From positions 57,015 through 121,014 of the forward strand of contig RDXO01000013.1 in NCBI GenBank assembly GCA_004292675.1: 64,000 nucleotides of DNA, read 5' to 3'. The notes below the pieces were generated by a model. It was not told the origin of the DNA. It worked only from the letters and a program-made list of their open reading frames with translations, and did no database searches. The translations under genes were made by a program, and so were the position numbers. The DNA is from Alphaproteobacteria bacterium (GTDB taxonomy: Bacteria; Pseudomonadota; Alphaproteobacteria; Rickettsiales; UBA998). Shown here piece after piece: positions 46,177 through 57,045 of the stretch. Each line of letters starts with the position of its first letter. The first letter of the stretch is position 1.

Positions 46177-46554
46177 TCAAGTCGCCTCCCACGCATTCGG
46201 TAGATGCATAATATCGTGCTGATGATTGATGGCAATGACATCAAAGCGCATATCGACCTCTATAGGGTTGATGCTTAGATAATGCAGTGCTGCGTTGATG
46301 ATGCGTTGCCGTTGTTTTGGTGTGATGGCATGGAATGCATCGTCTAATGAAGGGCGCGCTTTTACCTCAATAAACGCCACCACGTCATTGCAGCGTGCAA
46401 TAATATCAATTTCGCCATAGGGGGTGCGCATACGTCGTGCAAGAATCGTGTAGTTTCGCGCACAAAGCCACGCGCACGCAGCATCTTCTGCGACGCAACC
46501 GCGATGATAATGCGTGGATTTATTGGCTGAAGATGGGCGTTTTTTTGTGGGCAT
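46177..46554 (-). CDS. YraN-family (UPF0102) nuclease-like protein
   Basis: A 125-residue protein with the UPF0102 pattern: GCVAEDAACAWL, ARRMRTPYGEIDIIAR and VAFIEVKAR, equivalent to the D-(E)xK core of Holliday-junction-resolvase-like nucleases. Function is not established. The frame opens at 46578; ATG 46554 (MPTKKRP) fits better. Convergent with rlmN. Confidence 0.85.
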   Translation of the reverse strand: MPTKKRPSSANKSTHYHRGCVAEDAACAWLCARNYTILARRMRTPYGEIDIIARCNDVVAFIEVKARPSLDDAFHAITPKQRQRIINAALHYLSINPIEVDMRFDVIAINHQHDIMHLPNAWEAT

Positions 46555-46667
46555 CTGTCTAATTTTGCATAAAATCACTGAGGATGCAAAGAAATCCTTG
46601 ACTATTGATGAGAATTGGTTATGAATGCATGTTTGAATATTTAACCATTAAGCATAGTGTAACGACG

Positions 46668-46835
46668 ATGGCAAAAAAAGCAACCATGTTGGTGAAGCTC
46701 GTAAGTACTGCTGGTACTGGCTTCTTCTTTGTAAAAAAACGTAACCCGCGTAAGCAACCTGAAAAGTTGAGCTTCCGTAAATATGATCCAAAAATCCGCA
46801 AGCATGTGGAATTTAAAGAGCAAAAATTGAAATAG
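46668..46835 (+). CDS. rpmG: 50S ribosomal protein L33
   Basis: L33 of 55 residues, start [20 protein letters not shown], then [19 protein letters not shown]. It is the form without zinc cysteines. The frame is open from 46605 but the family begins at ATG 46668. yajC follows after 29 bases. Confidence 0.95.
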   Translation: MAKKATMLVKLVSTAGTGFFFVKKRNPRKQPEKLSFRKYDPKIRKHVEFKEQKLK

Positions 46836-46864
46836 TTATAGCCTATAAAATAGGGAAGGTGCGT

Positions 46865-47257
46865 ATGTTTAGTTCTGCAGCGTTTGCGCAAGAAGTAGGG
46901 GCAGTGAGTGCTGTTGCTTCGCCTTCTCCTATTATGCAATTTGCTCCGCTTCTCGCGATCGCAGCGTTTATGTATGTGCTGATTATTCGTCCGCAACAAA
47001 AGCGTTTCAAAGCGCATCGTGCGATGGTGAGTGCCGTAAAGCGCGGTGATAAGGTGCTTACAAGTGGTGGCATTATCGGTAAGGTGATGAAGGTCGATGA
47101 TCAGGATGATGTCGTGCATGTAGAGATCGCTGATGCCGTAACGATTCAAGTGGCACGTTCTACACTTGCGAATGTGTATGGTAAGGATGGTGCATCTCCA
47201 GCGCAATCTACACCGAAAATGCAGAATAAAAAGCAAAAATCCGCGAACGATAATTAG
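46865..47257 (+). CDS. yajC: Preprotein translocase accessory subunit YajC
   Basis: YajC (130 aa) is a single-pass inner-membrane partner of SecDF. One helix (about 22-42, PLLAIAAFMYVLIIRPQQ) with the family PQQKR, then AVKRGDKVLTSGGIIGKV. ATG 46865 has GGAAGG five bases upstream. Eight bases separate it from secD. Confidence 0.93.
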   Translation: MFSSAAFAQEVGAVSAVASPSPIMQFAPLLAIAAFMYVLIIRPQQKRFKAHRAMVSAVKRGDKVLTSGGIIGKVMKVDDQDDVVHVEIADAVTIQVARSTLANVYGKDGASPAQSTPKMQNKKQKSANDN

Positions 47258-47265
47258 TTGATGTC

Positions 47266-48867
47266 ATGTCTGTATCGTATGCCCCTAGAAAATTCTCATG
47301 GTCATTTTTGATCGTCGCGGTGCTGTGCATCCTATCTTCCTATATTGTTTCTCCTCTTATTTTATCGCAAGAACAGCAAAATGCATGGTCATCGTGGTTG
47401 CCTGAGCGTTCCATTAATCTTGGCTTGGATCTGCAAGGTGGGTCATATTTATTGCTTGAAGTAGATAATGATCAATATTTTGATGATCAGTTGGCGCATA
47501 TGCGCAGCACATTACGTCAGGCATTGCGATCTGAGAAAATTGGTTATAACGCCATAGAAGCGCGCACTGATGGCATTTATCTTGAGATTCGCAAAGAAAC
47601 ATGGATGCTTGATGAGCAGCCAAAAGCGTGGATAAAACGTGTGCTTGGTGGTGTGCAGGTGGAATCAGAAGGTGATACCCGTTTTACTGTGCGTGTCAAT
47701 GAACAAGAGATGAAGCAGCGCACGTCGCAATTAGTGACGCAGACTATCGAGATTTTATCCCGCCGTATTGATGAAACAGGTACGAAAGAGCCATTGATCC
47801 AAAGGCAGGGGAATAATCGTATCTTGTTGCAAGTGGCGGGAATGTCTAACCCCGATCAGGTGAAGAAGATTTTGGGAACAACCGCACAAATGAATTTTCA
47901 TCTTGTCGATGAGCGTGCCACTCCAGAAGCTCTCATGAATGGTAATGCGCCGATGGGTTCGGAGATATTTTATGGTGAGGAACAAGAAGGACAAGCGGCA
48001 ATTCCCTATGCTCTTAATCCCACTCCAGCTCTTATGGGCGATACGTTGGTCGATGCGAATCCGAGTGTTGATGAGATGGGGCAGCCGATTGTGAGTTTTC
48101 GTTTTAATAATCAAGGCGCACGTCGTTTTGGTGAGATTACTCAGGCAAATGTTGGTAAGCGTTTTGCTGTGGTGTTGGATGGAAAAGTCATCACTGCTCC
48201 TCAGATTCGTTCACCCATCCTTGAGGGTACGGGGGTGATTGAGGGGGGGTTTACCGCTCAATCCGCATCCGATCTTGCCCTATTATTACGTGCAGGTGCG
48301 CTTCCAGCAGATGTGCGTATTGTTGAAGAGCGTTCGGTTGGTCCAAGCCTTGGTGCAGATTCTATTGCGGCAGGTATGGTGGCATCGATTGTTTCGGTGG
48401 TGTTGGTGGTGGCATTTATGCTTATCAGCTACGGTTTGTTGGGCTTATTTGCTTCGGTGGCATTGTGCGTCAATATGCTCTTATTATTCGCATGTTTGAC
48501 GTTGCTTCAAGCAACCCTCACATTGCCGGGTATTGCGGGGATTGTTCTTACCCTTGGCATGGCGGTGGATGCTAATGTATTGATTTATGAACGTATTAAG
48601 GAAGAATTCCGTCGTGGTATCGCATTGTCTTTGGCGATTGAACGCGGATTCAAAGGTGCGTTTGCTACTATTTTAGATTCTAACATTACCACCTTAATTG
48701 CTGCGATGATTTTATTCTTTTTAGGTTCTGGGACTATTAAAGGATTCGCGGTGACGCTTTCCTTGGGCATCATCACCTCGATGTTCTCTGCCATTCTTGT
48801 GACGCGCCTCTTAGTGACGTTATGGCTCAATGCTGGTCGTAGTCCCCGTGTGGCGTTGCCATTATGA
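47266..48867 (+). CDS. secD: Protein translocase subunit SecD
   Basis: SecD (533 aa) uses the proton gradient to help protein export. N-terminal helix, then LDLQGGSYLLLEVD, the large P1 periplasmic domain, and a C-terminal set of five helices with DANVLIYERIKEE. The length fits SecD alone, not a SecDF fusion. secF, normally next, is missing: a large hairpin repeat and atpH follow. SecF must be elsewhere or lost. Confidence 0.94.
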   Translation: MSVSYAPRKFSWSFLIVAVLCILSSYIVSPLILSQEQQNAWSSWLPERSINLGLDLQGGSYLLLEVDNDQYFDDQLAHMRSTLRQALRSEKIGYNAIEARTDGIYLEIRKETWMLDEQPKAWIKRVLGGVQVESEGDTRFTVRVNEQEMKQRTSQLVTQTIEILSRRIDETGTKEPLIQRQGNNRILLQVAGMSNPDQVKKILGTTAQMNFHLVDERATPEALMNGNAPMGSEIFYGEEQEGQAAIPYALNPTPALMGDTLVDANPSVDEMGQPIVSFRFNNQGARRFGEITQANVGKRFAVVLDGKVITAPQIRSPILEGTGVIEGGFTAQSASDLALLLRAGALPADVRIVEERSVGPSLGADSIAAGMVASIVSVVLVVAFMLISYGLLGLFASVALCVNMLLLFACLTLLQATLTLPGIAGIVLTLGMAVDANVLIYERIKEEFRRGIALSLAIERGFKGAFATILDSNITTLIAAMILFFLGSGTIKGFAVTLSLGIITSMFSAILVTRLLVTLWLNAGRSPRVALPL

Positions 48868-48878
48868 GAGATGTGAGT

Positions 48879-48943
48879 TATAGCGCGTCACGATAGGTTA
48901 GTTGCGCTTATAGTAAACGCACCTATCGTGAGTTCGCGCTATA
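48879..48943. repeat. Long hairpin repeat between secD and atpH
   Basis: TATAGCGCGTCACGATAGG and CCTATCGTGAGTTCGCGCTATA pair over about 19 bases. A partial second copy of the left arm (TATAGCGCGTCACGATAGG) starts at 48955 and runs into a TATAAT at 48998-49003 that may serve the atp operon. Similar words occur at 15977 and 20943. Confidence 0.7.
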
Positions 48944-49023
48944 AATATATAAGTTATAGCGCGTCACGATAGGCGTGTTCCGCTACGCATGAGTTCGTAT
49001 AATATCAAAAAACAGAGGAGATC

Positions 49024-49077
49024 ATGATAAAGAACTTGCAAAATGGTGCAGCCTTCTCTAAAGTGCAAAAAAATTAG
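49024..49077 (+). CDS. Possible 17-aa leader peptide before atpH
   Basis: ATG 49024 stands behind AGAGGAG and encodes MIKNLQNGAAFSKVQKN, stopping at TAG 49077, 23 bases before the likely atpH start, which itself lacks a clear ribosome-binding site. Arrangement suggests a leader whose translation could feed atpH by coupling or reinitiation. No regulatory codon run is seen. It may be chance. Confidence 0.35.
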   Translation: MIKNLQNGAAFSKVQKN

Positions 49078-49100
49078 TGAACATAGTTCTGATAGTTGGT

Positions 49101-49664
49101 ATGGCTCGTAAACAGGTTTCTTTTACTCGCATTGCGCAGCGTTATGCGCGCATCGTGTTTTCGCTTAGTTCGTCTGTGGGCGATACGGAGCTTATGCGCA
49201 CGCAGATTGGCGCGCTGGTTGATGCCTATGCCGCATCAGATGAAGTGCGTGTGGTATGTTCAAGCCCTGTGATAGATCGGGCGAGTAAAATTGCTGCTAT
49301 GCGTGCTTTGGCGCGTCATATGAATGTTCTGCCTTTAATAGAATCCTTATTGGTGGCTATGGCTGAGAATAATCGTTTGGCGGCGTTGCCGTTCTTGGGC
49401 GATGCGTTTGAGGCGTGCGTGCGTGAAGCGGCTGGTGTGGCGCAGATTGAAATAACATCGGCATTTCCGTTAGACGATGCTAATGTGCAAGAGATTGCTA
49501 CGCATATTGGTCGTGAGATGGGCGTGCGTGCAGTTGCTAAATTGCGCGTTGATCCTTCCTTGATTGGTGGGGTTGTGGTGCGTTATGGTTCATTGCAATG
49601 GGATGCATCCGTGAAAGGAAAACTTGCGCTTGCCGCGCAAACTATGTATAGAGTCGGTACGTAA
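49101..49664 (+). CDS. atpH: ATP synthase F1 delta subunit
   Basis: The delta subunit (187 aa) links the F1 crown to the peripheral stalk. The N-terminal helical part ARKQVSFTRIAQRYARIVFS and the C-terminal LRVDPSLIGGVVVRYGSLQWDASVKGKL are typical. The frame opens with GTG 49077, but ATG 49101 begins the family sequence. First gene of atpHAGDC; F0 genes are elsewhere, as usual in alphaproteobacteria. Confidence 0.93.
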   Translation: MARKQVSFTRIAQRYARIVFSLSSSVGDTELMRTQIGALVDAYAASDEVRVVCSSPVIDRASKIAAMRALARHMNVLPLIESLLVAMAENNRLAALPFLGDAFEACVREAAGVAQIEITSAFPLDDANVQEIATHIGREMGVRAVAKLRVDPSLIGGVVVRYGSLQWDASVKGKLALAAQTMYRVGT

Positions 49665-49728
49665 CTATCAAGAAATATAAGTTTAAGAATAAATAAAAGA
49701 GTGATTTAGGGTATTAAGGAGTTACACT

Positions 49729-51267
49729 ATGGAAGTTCGTCCATCAGAAATCTCAGATGTGTTGAAGCAACACATTAGTGGCATTGCATCGAAAGCGGAT
49801 CGTGCAGAAGTCGGTCAAGTTATTTCCATCAGCGATGGTGTTGCGATGGTCTATGGGCTTGATCGCGTTCAAGCGGGTGAGATGGTCGAGTTTGAGAGTG
49901 GCGTTAAAGGGATGGCACTTAACTTGAATACAGACAGCGTTGGTATTGTAGTATTCGGTGAAGATCGATTGGTCACGGAAGGCATGACGGTGCGCCGCTC
50001 AGGGGATATTGTCGATGTTCCTGTCGGCAAAGAATTGCTTGGGCGCGTTGTTGATGGGATGGGGAATCCTATTGACGGTAAAGGGCCGATTAAAACAACG
50101 GCACGTCGTCGCGTTGAGATGAAAGCTCCGGGTATTGTGTACCGTAAGTCGGTGCATGAACCAGTGCAAACAGGGATTAAATCGATTGATGCACTCATTC
50201 CGATTGGGCGTGGTCAGCGTGAGTTGATTATTGGTGATCGTCAGACGGGGAAAACGGCGATTGCAGTCGATACGATTCTGAATCAGAAAAAAACGAATAT
50301 GGCAGCGAAAGATGATAAAGGCAAAATGTTTTGCATCTATGTTGCGATTGGGCAAAAACGCTCTACTGTTGCGCAAGTGGTGAAAAAACTTGAAGAAGCG
50401 GGTGCGATGGAATATACGATCGTGGTGGCAGCAACCGCCTCTGATCCTGCTCCTTTGCAGTTCCTTGCTCCTTATACTGGCTGTGCGATGGGAGAATATT
50501 TCAGAGATAATGGTATGCACGCCACGATTGTCTATGATGATTTGTCGAAGCAAGCAGTAGCTTACCGTCAAATGTCCTTATTGTTGCGTCGTCCGCCGGG
50601 GCGTGAGGCATATCCGGGAGATGTGTTCTTTATTCATTCACGTTTATTGGAGCGTGCTGCGAAAATGTCTGATGAAGTGGGTGCAGGCTCGCTTACCGCA
50701 CTTCCCATCATTGAGACGCAAGCGGGTGACGTATCTGCCTATATCCCAACCAATGTGATTTCAATCACCGATGGACAGATATTCCTTGAAACGAATTTGT
50801 TCTATAAAGGTGTGCGCCCTGCGGTGAATGTGGGTCTTTCGGTCAGCCGTGTAGGTTCTGCAGCGCAAATTAAAGCGATGAAACAAGTGGCTGGTTCGAT
50901 TAAATTAGAACTCGCGCAATATCGTGAGATGGAAGCCTTTGCTCAATTCGGATCAGACCTTGATGCTTCAACCCAAAAATTATTGGCGCGTGGGCAGCGA
51001 TTAACGGAATTGCTGAAGCAACCGCAATATTCTCCTTTGCTTGTTGAAGAGCAAGTATGTGTGATTTTCGCTGGTGTGAAAGGCTATCTTGATAAAGTGC
51101 CTGTAAAACTTGTGGGTGAGTTTGAAAAAACATTGCTTCGTGAATTGCGTAATGCACGTGCTGATATTCTTGATTCCATTCGTGCGCAACAAAAACTTGA
51201 TGAGGCAACCGAAACGGATTTGCGTCATGTGATTGAATATGTTGTGCAGATGGTGAATGCGCATTAG
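49729..51267 (+). CDS. atpA: ATP synthase F1 alpha subunit
   Basis: The non-catalytic nucleotide-binding subunit, 512 aa. P-loop GDRQTGKTA, arginine finger region VSRVGSAAQ, and [13 protein letters not shown] at the start are all canonical. AAGGAG precedes ATG. Sixty-four bases separate it from atpH. Confidence 0.97.
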   Translation: MEVRPSEISDVLKQHISGIASKADRAEVGQVISISDGVAMVYGLDRVQAGEMVEFESGVKGMALNLNTDSVGIVVFGEDRLVTEGMTVRRSGDIVDVPVGKELLGRVVDGMGNPIDGKGPIKTTARRRVEMKAPGIVYRKSVHEPVQTGIKSIDALIPIGRGQRELIIGDRQTGKTAIAVDTILNQKKTNMAAKDDKGKMFCIYVAIGQKRSTVAQVVKKLEEAGAMEYTIVVAATASDPAPLQFLAPYTGCAMGEYFRDNGMHATIVYDDLSKQAVAYRQMSLLLRRPPGREAYPGDVFFIHSRLLERAAKMSDEVGAGSLTALPIIETQAGDVSAYIPTNVISITDGQIFLETNLFYKGVRPAVNVGLSVSRVGSAAQIKAMKQVAGSIKLELAQYREMEAFAQFGSDLDASTQKLLARGQRLTELLKQPQYSPLLVEEQVCVIFAGVKGYLDKVPVKLVGEFEKTLLRELRNARADILDSIRAQQKLDEATETDLRHVIEYVVQMVNAH

Positions 51268-51282
51268 TAGGAATGATACACT

Positions 51283-52170
51283 ATGGCATCGCTGAAAGAC
51301 TTAAAAGTTCGTATTGGTAGCGTAAAAAATACGCAAAAAATTACCAAAGCCATGAAAATGGTGGCGGCTGCGAAATTGCGTCGTGCAAAAGATCAGGCTG
51401 AGGCAGCACGCCCTTATGCGGAATCGATTGAACAAATGTTGCAATCCGTTGTCTCGCGCATGGATGGTATGGATGCATCCCCAATTCTTTTGCGTGGCAC
51501 AGGGCATGATCACACGCATCTTGTGGTGGTTGCCACTGCGGATCGTGGTTTGTGTGGTGGCTTTAACGCCTCGATTGTGAAAGAAGCGCGGCAATTAATC
51601 ATCCGCTTGCAGCGTGAGGGGAAAAAAGTGTGCGTTCTGTGCGTTGGTAAAAAAGGCGCGGAACAATTACAATCGCAGTTTGGTAGTCTGATTATTGAAC
51701 GGATTGAAGGTCTGTATCGTAGCAATCCGTCCTATGATAATGCGAAACATGTCGCGCAGCGGGTGCAAGCGTTGATTGATGCACATCATATTGATGTATG
51801 TCATATGATTTATAGCGTGTTTCTTTCTGCCATTGCCCAGAAAGTGCATGTGCAGCAGCTTATGCCGTTGCTTTTGGTGCATGATCCCTTGAGTGATGTT
51901 CTTGTTCCTGAAGCGTCTATGGTTGAGTTTGAACCATCGCAACAAGAAATCCTTGAAGATTTAGTGCCGAAGAATTTTACGGTGCAAATATTTCGTGCTT
52001 TGCTTGAAAATGCGGCATCAGAACAAGGAGCGCGTATGACGGCGATGGATAACGCAACACGTAATGCGGGCGATATGATTGCACGTTTGACATTGCAATA
52101 TAATCGCACACGTCAAGCCGCGATCACTAAAGAGTTAATTGAAATTATTTCAGGAGCAGAAGCTGTTTAG
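51283..52170 (+). CDS. atpG: ATP synthase F1 gamma subunit
   Basis: The rotor shaft of F1, 295 aa. Start MASLKDLKVRIGSVKNTQKI and C-terminal TRQAAITKELIEIISGAEAV form the two long helices; TADRGLCGGFNASIVK is the conserved centre. Fifteen bases follow atpA. Confidence 0.96.
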   Translation: MASLKDLKVRIGSVKNTQKITKAMKMVAAAKLRRAKDQAEAARPYAESIEQMLQSVVSRMDGMDASPILLRGTGHDHTHLVVVATADRGLCGGFNASIVKEARQLIIRLQREGKKVCVLCVGKKGAEQLQSQFGSLIIERIEGLYRSNPSYDNAKHVAQRVQALIDAHHIDVCHMIYSVFLSAIAQKVHVQQLMPLLLVHDPLSDVLVPEASMVEFEPSQQEILEDLVPKNFTVQIFRALLENAASEQGARMTAMDNATRNAGDMIARLTLQYNRTRQAAITKELIEIISGAEAV

Positions 52171-52200
52171 CTTTTTTTCCTCAAGCCAACAAAAAATTAA

Positions 52201-53652
<1,452 letters not shown>

Positions 53653-53670
53653 GGCTACATACGGGTATTT

Positions 53671-54072
53671 ATGGCACAAACATTTCATCTTGAACTTGTT
53701 TCTCCTGCGGCGCGGATGTTTGCTGAGCAGGTAGAGCGTGTTTCGATTCCCGGAGCGGATGGCGATTTTTCGGTTCTTGCAGGACACTGCCCGCTTGTTT
53801 CCATGATACGCCCCGGAGTTTTAGACCTCATGCTCAATGCATCGAAGTCTCAGCGTTATTTTATTGCGGGTGGTTATGCCAATGTAACGGGTGATCAATG
53901 CTCGATTCTTGCAGAATTTCTCTGCCCTTTGGAAGATTTGCAGCGCGATGCCATAGTAGAAAAATTACAACTCGCTAAAGAAGAGCTTGCGCAGGCAGAT
54001 GATGGTGCGCGTCAGGCGAAGGCGCATGATGTGCTTGTCTTAGAGGCAAAACTGCACGCAGCGCAACTTTAG
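53671..54072 (+). CDS. atpC: ATP synthase F1 epsilon subunit
   Basis: Epsilon (133 aa), part of the central stalk and regulator of hydrolysis. Beta-sandwich with GADGDFSVLAGHCPLVSMIRPG, then the C-terminal helix pair (VEKLQLAKEELAQAD). Last gene of the F1 operon; fsa follows after 39 bases. Confidence 0.93.
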   Translation: MAQTFHLELVSPAARMFAEQVERVSIPGADGDFSVLAGHCPLVSMIRPGVLDLMLNASKSQRYFIAGGYANVTGDQCSILAEFLCPLEDLQRDAIVEKLQLAKEELAQADDGARQAKAHDVLVLEAKLHAAQL

Positions 54073-54111
54073 TGCTTTTACCATTATTCATTGAACTAGG
54101 AAATGATTGTC

Positions 54112-54762
54112 ATGAAATTTTTTGTTGATACCGCAGATATTAAAGAAATTGCAGAATTAAATGAAACAGGATTGCTTGACGGCGTGACAACCAATCCGAG
54201 TTTAATTTTGAAATCGGGACGCGATATTAAAGAAGTGATTGCGGAGATTTGTACCCTTGTCGATGGTCCTGTAAGTGCCGAAGTGGGCGCAACGGATTTG
54301 GAAGGCATGAAACGCGAAGGCAGCGTGCTTGCGGAGATTGCAGAACATGTTGCTATTAAAGTCCCCTTAACATGGGATGGTCTCAAGGCGTGTCGTTATT
54401 TTGCGGAGCAAGGGCGCATGGTGAATGTGACGTTGTGTTTTTCTGCAAGCCAAGCCTTGATGGCAGCAAAAGCGGGTGCAGCGTTTATTTCTCCTTTTGT
54501 TGGGCGTTTGGATGATATTGGGCAGGATGGCTTAGCTTTGATTCAAGATATTCGTACTATCTATCAGGAATATTTCTTTGAAACAGAGATTTTAGTTGCG
54601 TCCATTCGTAGCCCCTTGCATGTGGTGCGTGCAGCAAAAATGGGAGCGGATGTTTCCACTATTCCGTATAAAGTGATGAGTCAACTGATTGAACATCCAC
54701 TGACAGATCGCGGGCTTGAGCAATTTGTAAAAGATTGGGCTGCAACGGGGCAGAAGATTTAA
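54112..54762 (+). CDS. fsa: Fructose-6-phosphate aldolase / transaldolase-like protein
   Basis: A short transaldolase-family enzyme (216 aa) of the TalC/FSA group. The Schiff-base lysine is in [35 protein letters not shown] and [12 protein letters not shown] are hallmark blocks. It works as transaldolase in the pentose phosphate pathway or as an aldolase; sequence does not decide. ATG 54112 has AGGAA nine bases upstream; ATG 54103 is too close to that site. Often near atp genes in alphaproteobacteria. Confidence 0.9.
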   Translation: MKFFVDTADIKEIAELNETGLLDGVTTNPSLILKSGRDIKEVIAEICTLVDGPVSAEVGATDLEGMKREGSVLAEIAEHVAIKVPLTWDGLKACRYFAEQGRMVNVTLCFSASQALMAAKAGAAFISPFVGRLDDIGQDGLALIQDIRTIYQEYFFETEILVASIRSPLHVVRAAKMGADVSTIPYKVMSQLIEHPLTDRGLEQFVKDWAATGQKI

Positions 54763-54772
54763 TGGTGCAGTA

Positions 54773-55111
54773 CTAGCTATTCAAACGGCGGAGCTTCATG
54801 CTTTGCTGCACCAGATCAAAAATGCGATCCCCATGCTGTGCCTTGAAATCATTGCAGACTTCTTTAGGTGCGCCCATAACATTCCAAAAATAGACTGTTG
54901 GTGCGCTGTGTTGAATGCCTGCAAAGCCGAAGCTACGAAAAACATTCAGTGCCATGGCGGGGTTGAAGCCAATGCGTTTGAGGATAATATCATGAGATTT
55001 TCCCTCAAAGCTATGGGTGAGGCGAATCGATTCAGGCACAGGGATTTTGTCCAACATCATATGAATCGCGTTTAATTCTTGATGGTGTGCTGCATTATCA
55101 TACTCAGTCAT
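54773..55111 (-). CDS. Hypothetical protein, 112 aa
   Basis: Not recognised. A soluble protein without signal or membrane helices. The centre (SHDIILKRIGFNPAMALNVF) and the aromatic patch VYFWNVMGAPKEVC stand out; the C-terminus is basic. It converges on fsa with a ten-base gap and is the last of three minus-strand genes of unknown role (to 56724), but gaps over 130 bases suggest separate units. Confidence 0.6.
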   Translation of the reverse strand: MTEYDNAAHHQELNAIHMMLDKIPVPESIRLTHSFEGKSHDIILKRIGFNPAMALNVFRSFGFAGIQHSAPTVYFWNVMGAPKEVCNDFKAQHGDRIFDLVQQSMKLRRLNS

Positions 55112-55244
55112 GTGCCCGCTCTTCTAATTGGATAACGCTTAAAGCCTAGCACAAAAGCGGTAGAATAGGTATAAGAAAGCGTCGCTAGGATGGATATATC
55201 ACTATGAATGATGCGCAACGTCCCTTATTTAACGCATAATGTTT

Positions 55245-55814
55245 TTAGAGGATATGCGCAACGGTGTGCGCGGGGGATATACGATCCATCAGCATAGGGT
55301 TGTCTAGGGTAGTGCTTGGTGTGGCGGTTGCATCGCGGCGTTTTTCTTTTTCGATGATGGCATAATCAAGAGCAGCGTTGAATTTATTTGCCATGATTGC
55401 CAACGTTCCTACCATAAGTAGAGCTGTGCCAATATTTTGCCCTAGATTGGGGTTCTTAGACAGTTCATCCAAGGGATCAGGGGGTAACATGTGTGACATG
55501 CCATGATAAGTATTTTCAATGGCTTCTACAGTTTGCATCTGTTGCGTACCACCAGCAACAGCCTGTGCTACTTTCATAGGTCCAGTCGCAGCAATCCATG
55601 TGGCACTGCCTACAGCAGCGGTGACAAACCCTGCAATGTTTAATGGGCGACCAAGTCCGTTTAAGCCATAGAGGGCGTTGAGTGCAATAGTGAAGCTGTT
55701 TGTTAATGATTCTTTGGCAAAATCTGTGAATTCTCCCTGTAGTACATAATTCTCACTATCTGCATTTAAATACTGCATCTTCTCAAAAAAGTTCGCTTTT
55801 TTCAGGTCAATCAT
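55245..55814 (-). CDS. Hypothetical membrane protein, 189 aa
   Basis: Not recognised. Two or three hydrophobic segments: about 58-78 (NIAGFVTAAVGSATWIAATG) and 127-146 (LLMVGTLAIMANKFNAALDY), with a weaker one near 45. The N-terminus is charged, the C-terminus polar. The start at 55814 is chosen because GAGGT lies six bases upstream; ATG 55820 would have none. Neighbouring genes are also unknown. Confidence 0.6.
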   Translation of the reverse strand: MIDLKKANFFEKMQYLNADSENYVLQGEFTDFAKESLTNSFTIALNALYGLNGLGRPLNIAGFVTAAVGSATWIAATGPMKVAQAVAGGTQQMQTVEAIENTYHGMSHMLPPDPLDELSKNPNLGQNIGTALLMVGTLAIMANKFNAALDYAIIEKEKRRDATATPSTTLDNPMLMDRISPAHTVAHIL

Positions 55815-55863
55815 GTGCATACCTCGTCACCATAGGATGATAGCGTATTTTTTCACAATAATC

Positions 55864-55897
55864 AAAAAAAAAGTGGATGCGCGGTTGCGCACCCACT
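55864..55897 (-). terminator. Rho-independent terminator
   Basis: On the minus strand AGTGGGTGCGC and GCGCATCCACT pair around AACC and are followed by at least eight T. It ends the unit of the membrane protein at 55984-56724. A second large inverted repeat lies between (55922-55976). Confidence 0.8.
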
Positions 55898-55921
55898 AAG
55901 GTAGTAAAAGAACGAAGCGGT

Positions 55922-55976
55922 AGCGCGTTATATCGGGTTGGATATATGAATATTCAACCCGACACAACGCACGCTA
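55922..55976. repeat. Large inverted repeat
   Basis: AGCGCGTTATATCGGGTTG and CAACCCGACACAACGCACGCT pair imperfectly around 14 A/T-rich bases, eight bases beyond the stop of the membrane protein gene. It may be part of a double terminator or another member of the hairpin repeats at gene ends. Confidence 0.55.
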
Positions 55977-55983
55977 TGACCTA

Positions 55984-56724
55984 TTAATGATCATCGCCAT
56001 GCGCGCCGACCACTTCAGCTTTACGCGTGAAAGGAAGTAACCCTGCACGTGCTTCAGCTTCAGGAGTGCGCATTTCACGAACATGTTGTTGATAACTCTC
56101 AATCACATGTCGATAAAATGCCCGCAAAATATTGGTGCCGTTTTTCACCAGCCAAAACATGAACATATTGTCCAATGCTTGACCCATGCAGAGCGCACCA
56201 ACCGCCATCACGATACCGCCAAATAAAGAAAGACCAACGATCGCAAGTGCCACCGCCAACACAATTCCTCCAGCCAAAATAACCACGCCACCTAAAAATA
56301 GGTGATGTGTGTAGGCATGAGGCTTGCGTTGGTAATGCAGCAAATGCCACGCTAGCGCGAACTGATTCCACTGGGGAATTTCGTTCTTGTCAGCACCGTA
56401 TCCGCACGCCTTGTAGCTCCAGCGCAAAAAGCTCATCAGAACCGCATCCTTAATGGCATGTGCTACCATAGCAAGAGCCAAAGACCCCGTTACAGAAAAG
56501 AACAAACCAAAGGTTGCGATTGTCACTGCCACCAAAAACAGGGTGAACTGCAGAGAAAAAAGAAACATGTGCTGGTTATAACGCCCCACACGTCCATTTT
56601 TCAAGCTAATCCACGCTAACTCCAACTGATTCCATGAAGATTTGCTTGATTTATCGATGCGCTTTGCATCAACTTCAAGCATGTAATATTCATGTTGACC
56701 AGATTGCCCTTGATTGTTACTCAC
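55984..56724 (-). CDS. Unknown membrane protein with internal duplication, 246 aa
   Basis: Not recognised. Two homologous halves are visible: SWNQLELAWISLKNGRVGRY (about 30-49) with a following HMFL, and QWNQFALAWHLLHYQRKPHA (about 118-137) with HHLFL. Each is followed by a pair of membrane helices (about 55-100 and 142-190). The C-terminal 50 residues are soluble and end in Gly-His-Asp residues. The WNQ-LAW amphipathic motif before each helical hairpin may be an interfacial helix. Function is unknown. Confidence 0.65.
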   Translation of the reverse strand: MSNNQGQSGQHEYYMLEVDAKRIDKSSKSSWNQLELAWISLKNGRVGRYNQHMFLFSLQFTLFLVAVTIATFGLFFSVTGSLALAMVAHAIKDAVLMSFLRWSYKACGYGADKNEIPQWNQFALAWHLLHYQRKPHAYTHHLFLGGVVILAGGIVLAVALAIVGLSLFGGIVMAVGALCMGQALDNMFMFWLVKNGTNILRAFYRHVIESYQQHVREMRTPEAEARAGLLPFTRKAEVVGAHGDDH

Positions 56725-57009
56725 AGTTTTTTGTGCCGTATAGGACTTTTAAGTGTGCAAAAAATGGGAAGTGTACCGAAGTTTCACTATAACGCACAGA
56801 ATTGTGAATTGAAGCAGATATTTAGGCTCAATTCAACAAATAAATGGGTACGAAATCGTGTAAACTAGGGTAAGCCACACTTATACCGTTTTTTTTTTTG
56901 CATCAGTCAAGAGAAAAATGTGTTTATTTTAGAGTTTTTTGTTAAATCATTGAAATGTTTTGGTGTTTTGTGCGCGCAATGGCAATTCCATAAATGACAT
57001 ATTTTTCAC
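56725..57009. other. Gene-free A/T-rich divergent spacer
   Basis: No gene is seen. The stretch contains a run of T at about 56889-56900 and A/T-rich sequence between two divergent genes. No convincing promoter for the minus-strand membrane protein was found. The right end leads into the suf promoter. Confidence 0.6.
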
Positions 57010-57039
57010 TTGCACAAATAGAACTAAATCAGTACTATT
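57010..57039 (+). promoter_or_regulatory. suf promoter with overlapping palindromic operator
   Basis: TTGCAC (57010-57015), 17 bases, TACTAT (57033-57038). A 23-base palindrome AATAGAACT-N5-AGTACTATT (57017-57039) covers the spacer and -10. Its form resembles Rrf2/IscR-type operators, so the first gene product probably represses its own operon when iron-sulfur cluster bound. The expected transcription start is within a base or two of ATG 57046, implying a leaderless message. Confidence 0.7.
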
Positions 57040-57045
57040 GCGCTT

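Noticed and set aside
46605..46667. N-terminal extension of L33
   Set aside because: The conserved L33 sequence begins at 46668 and the extension has no family match.
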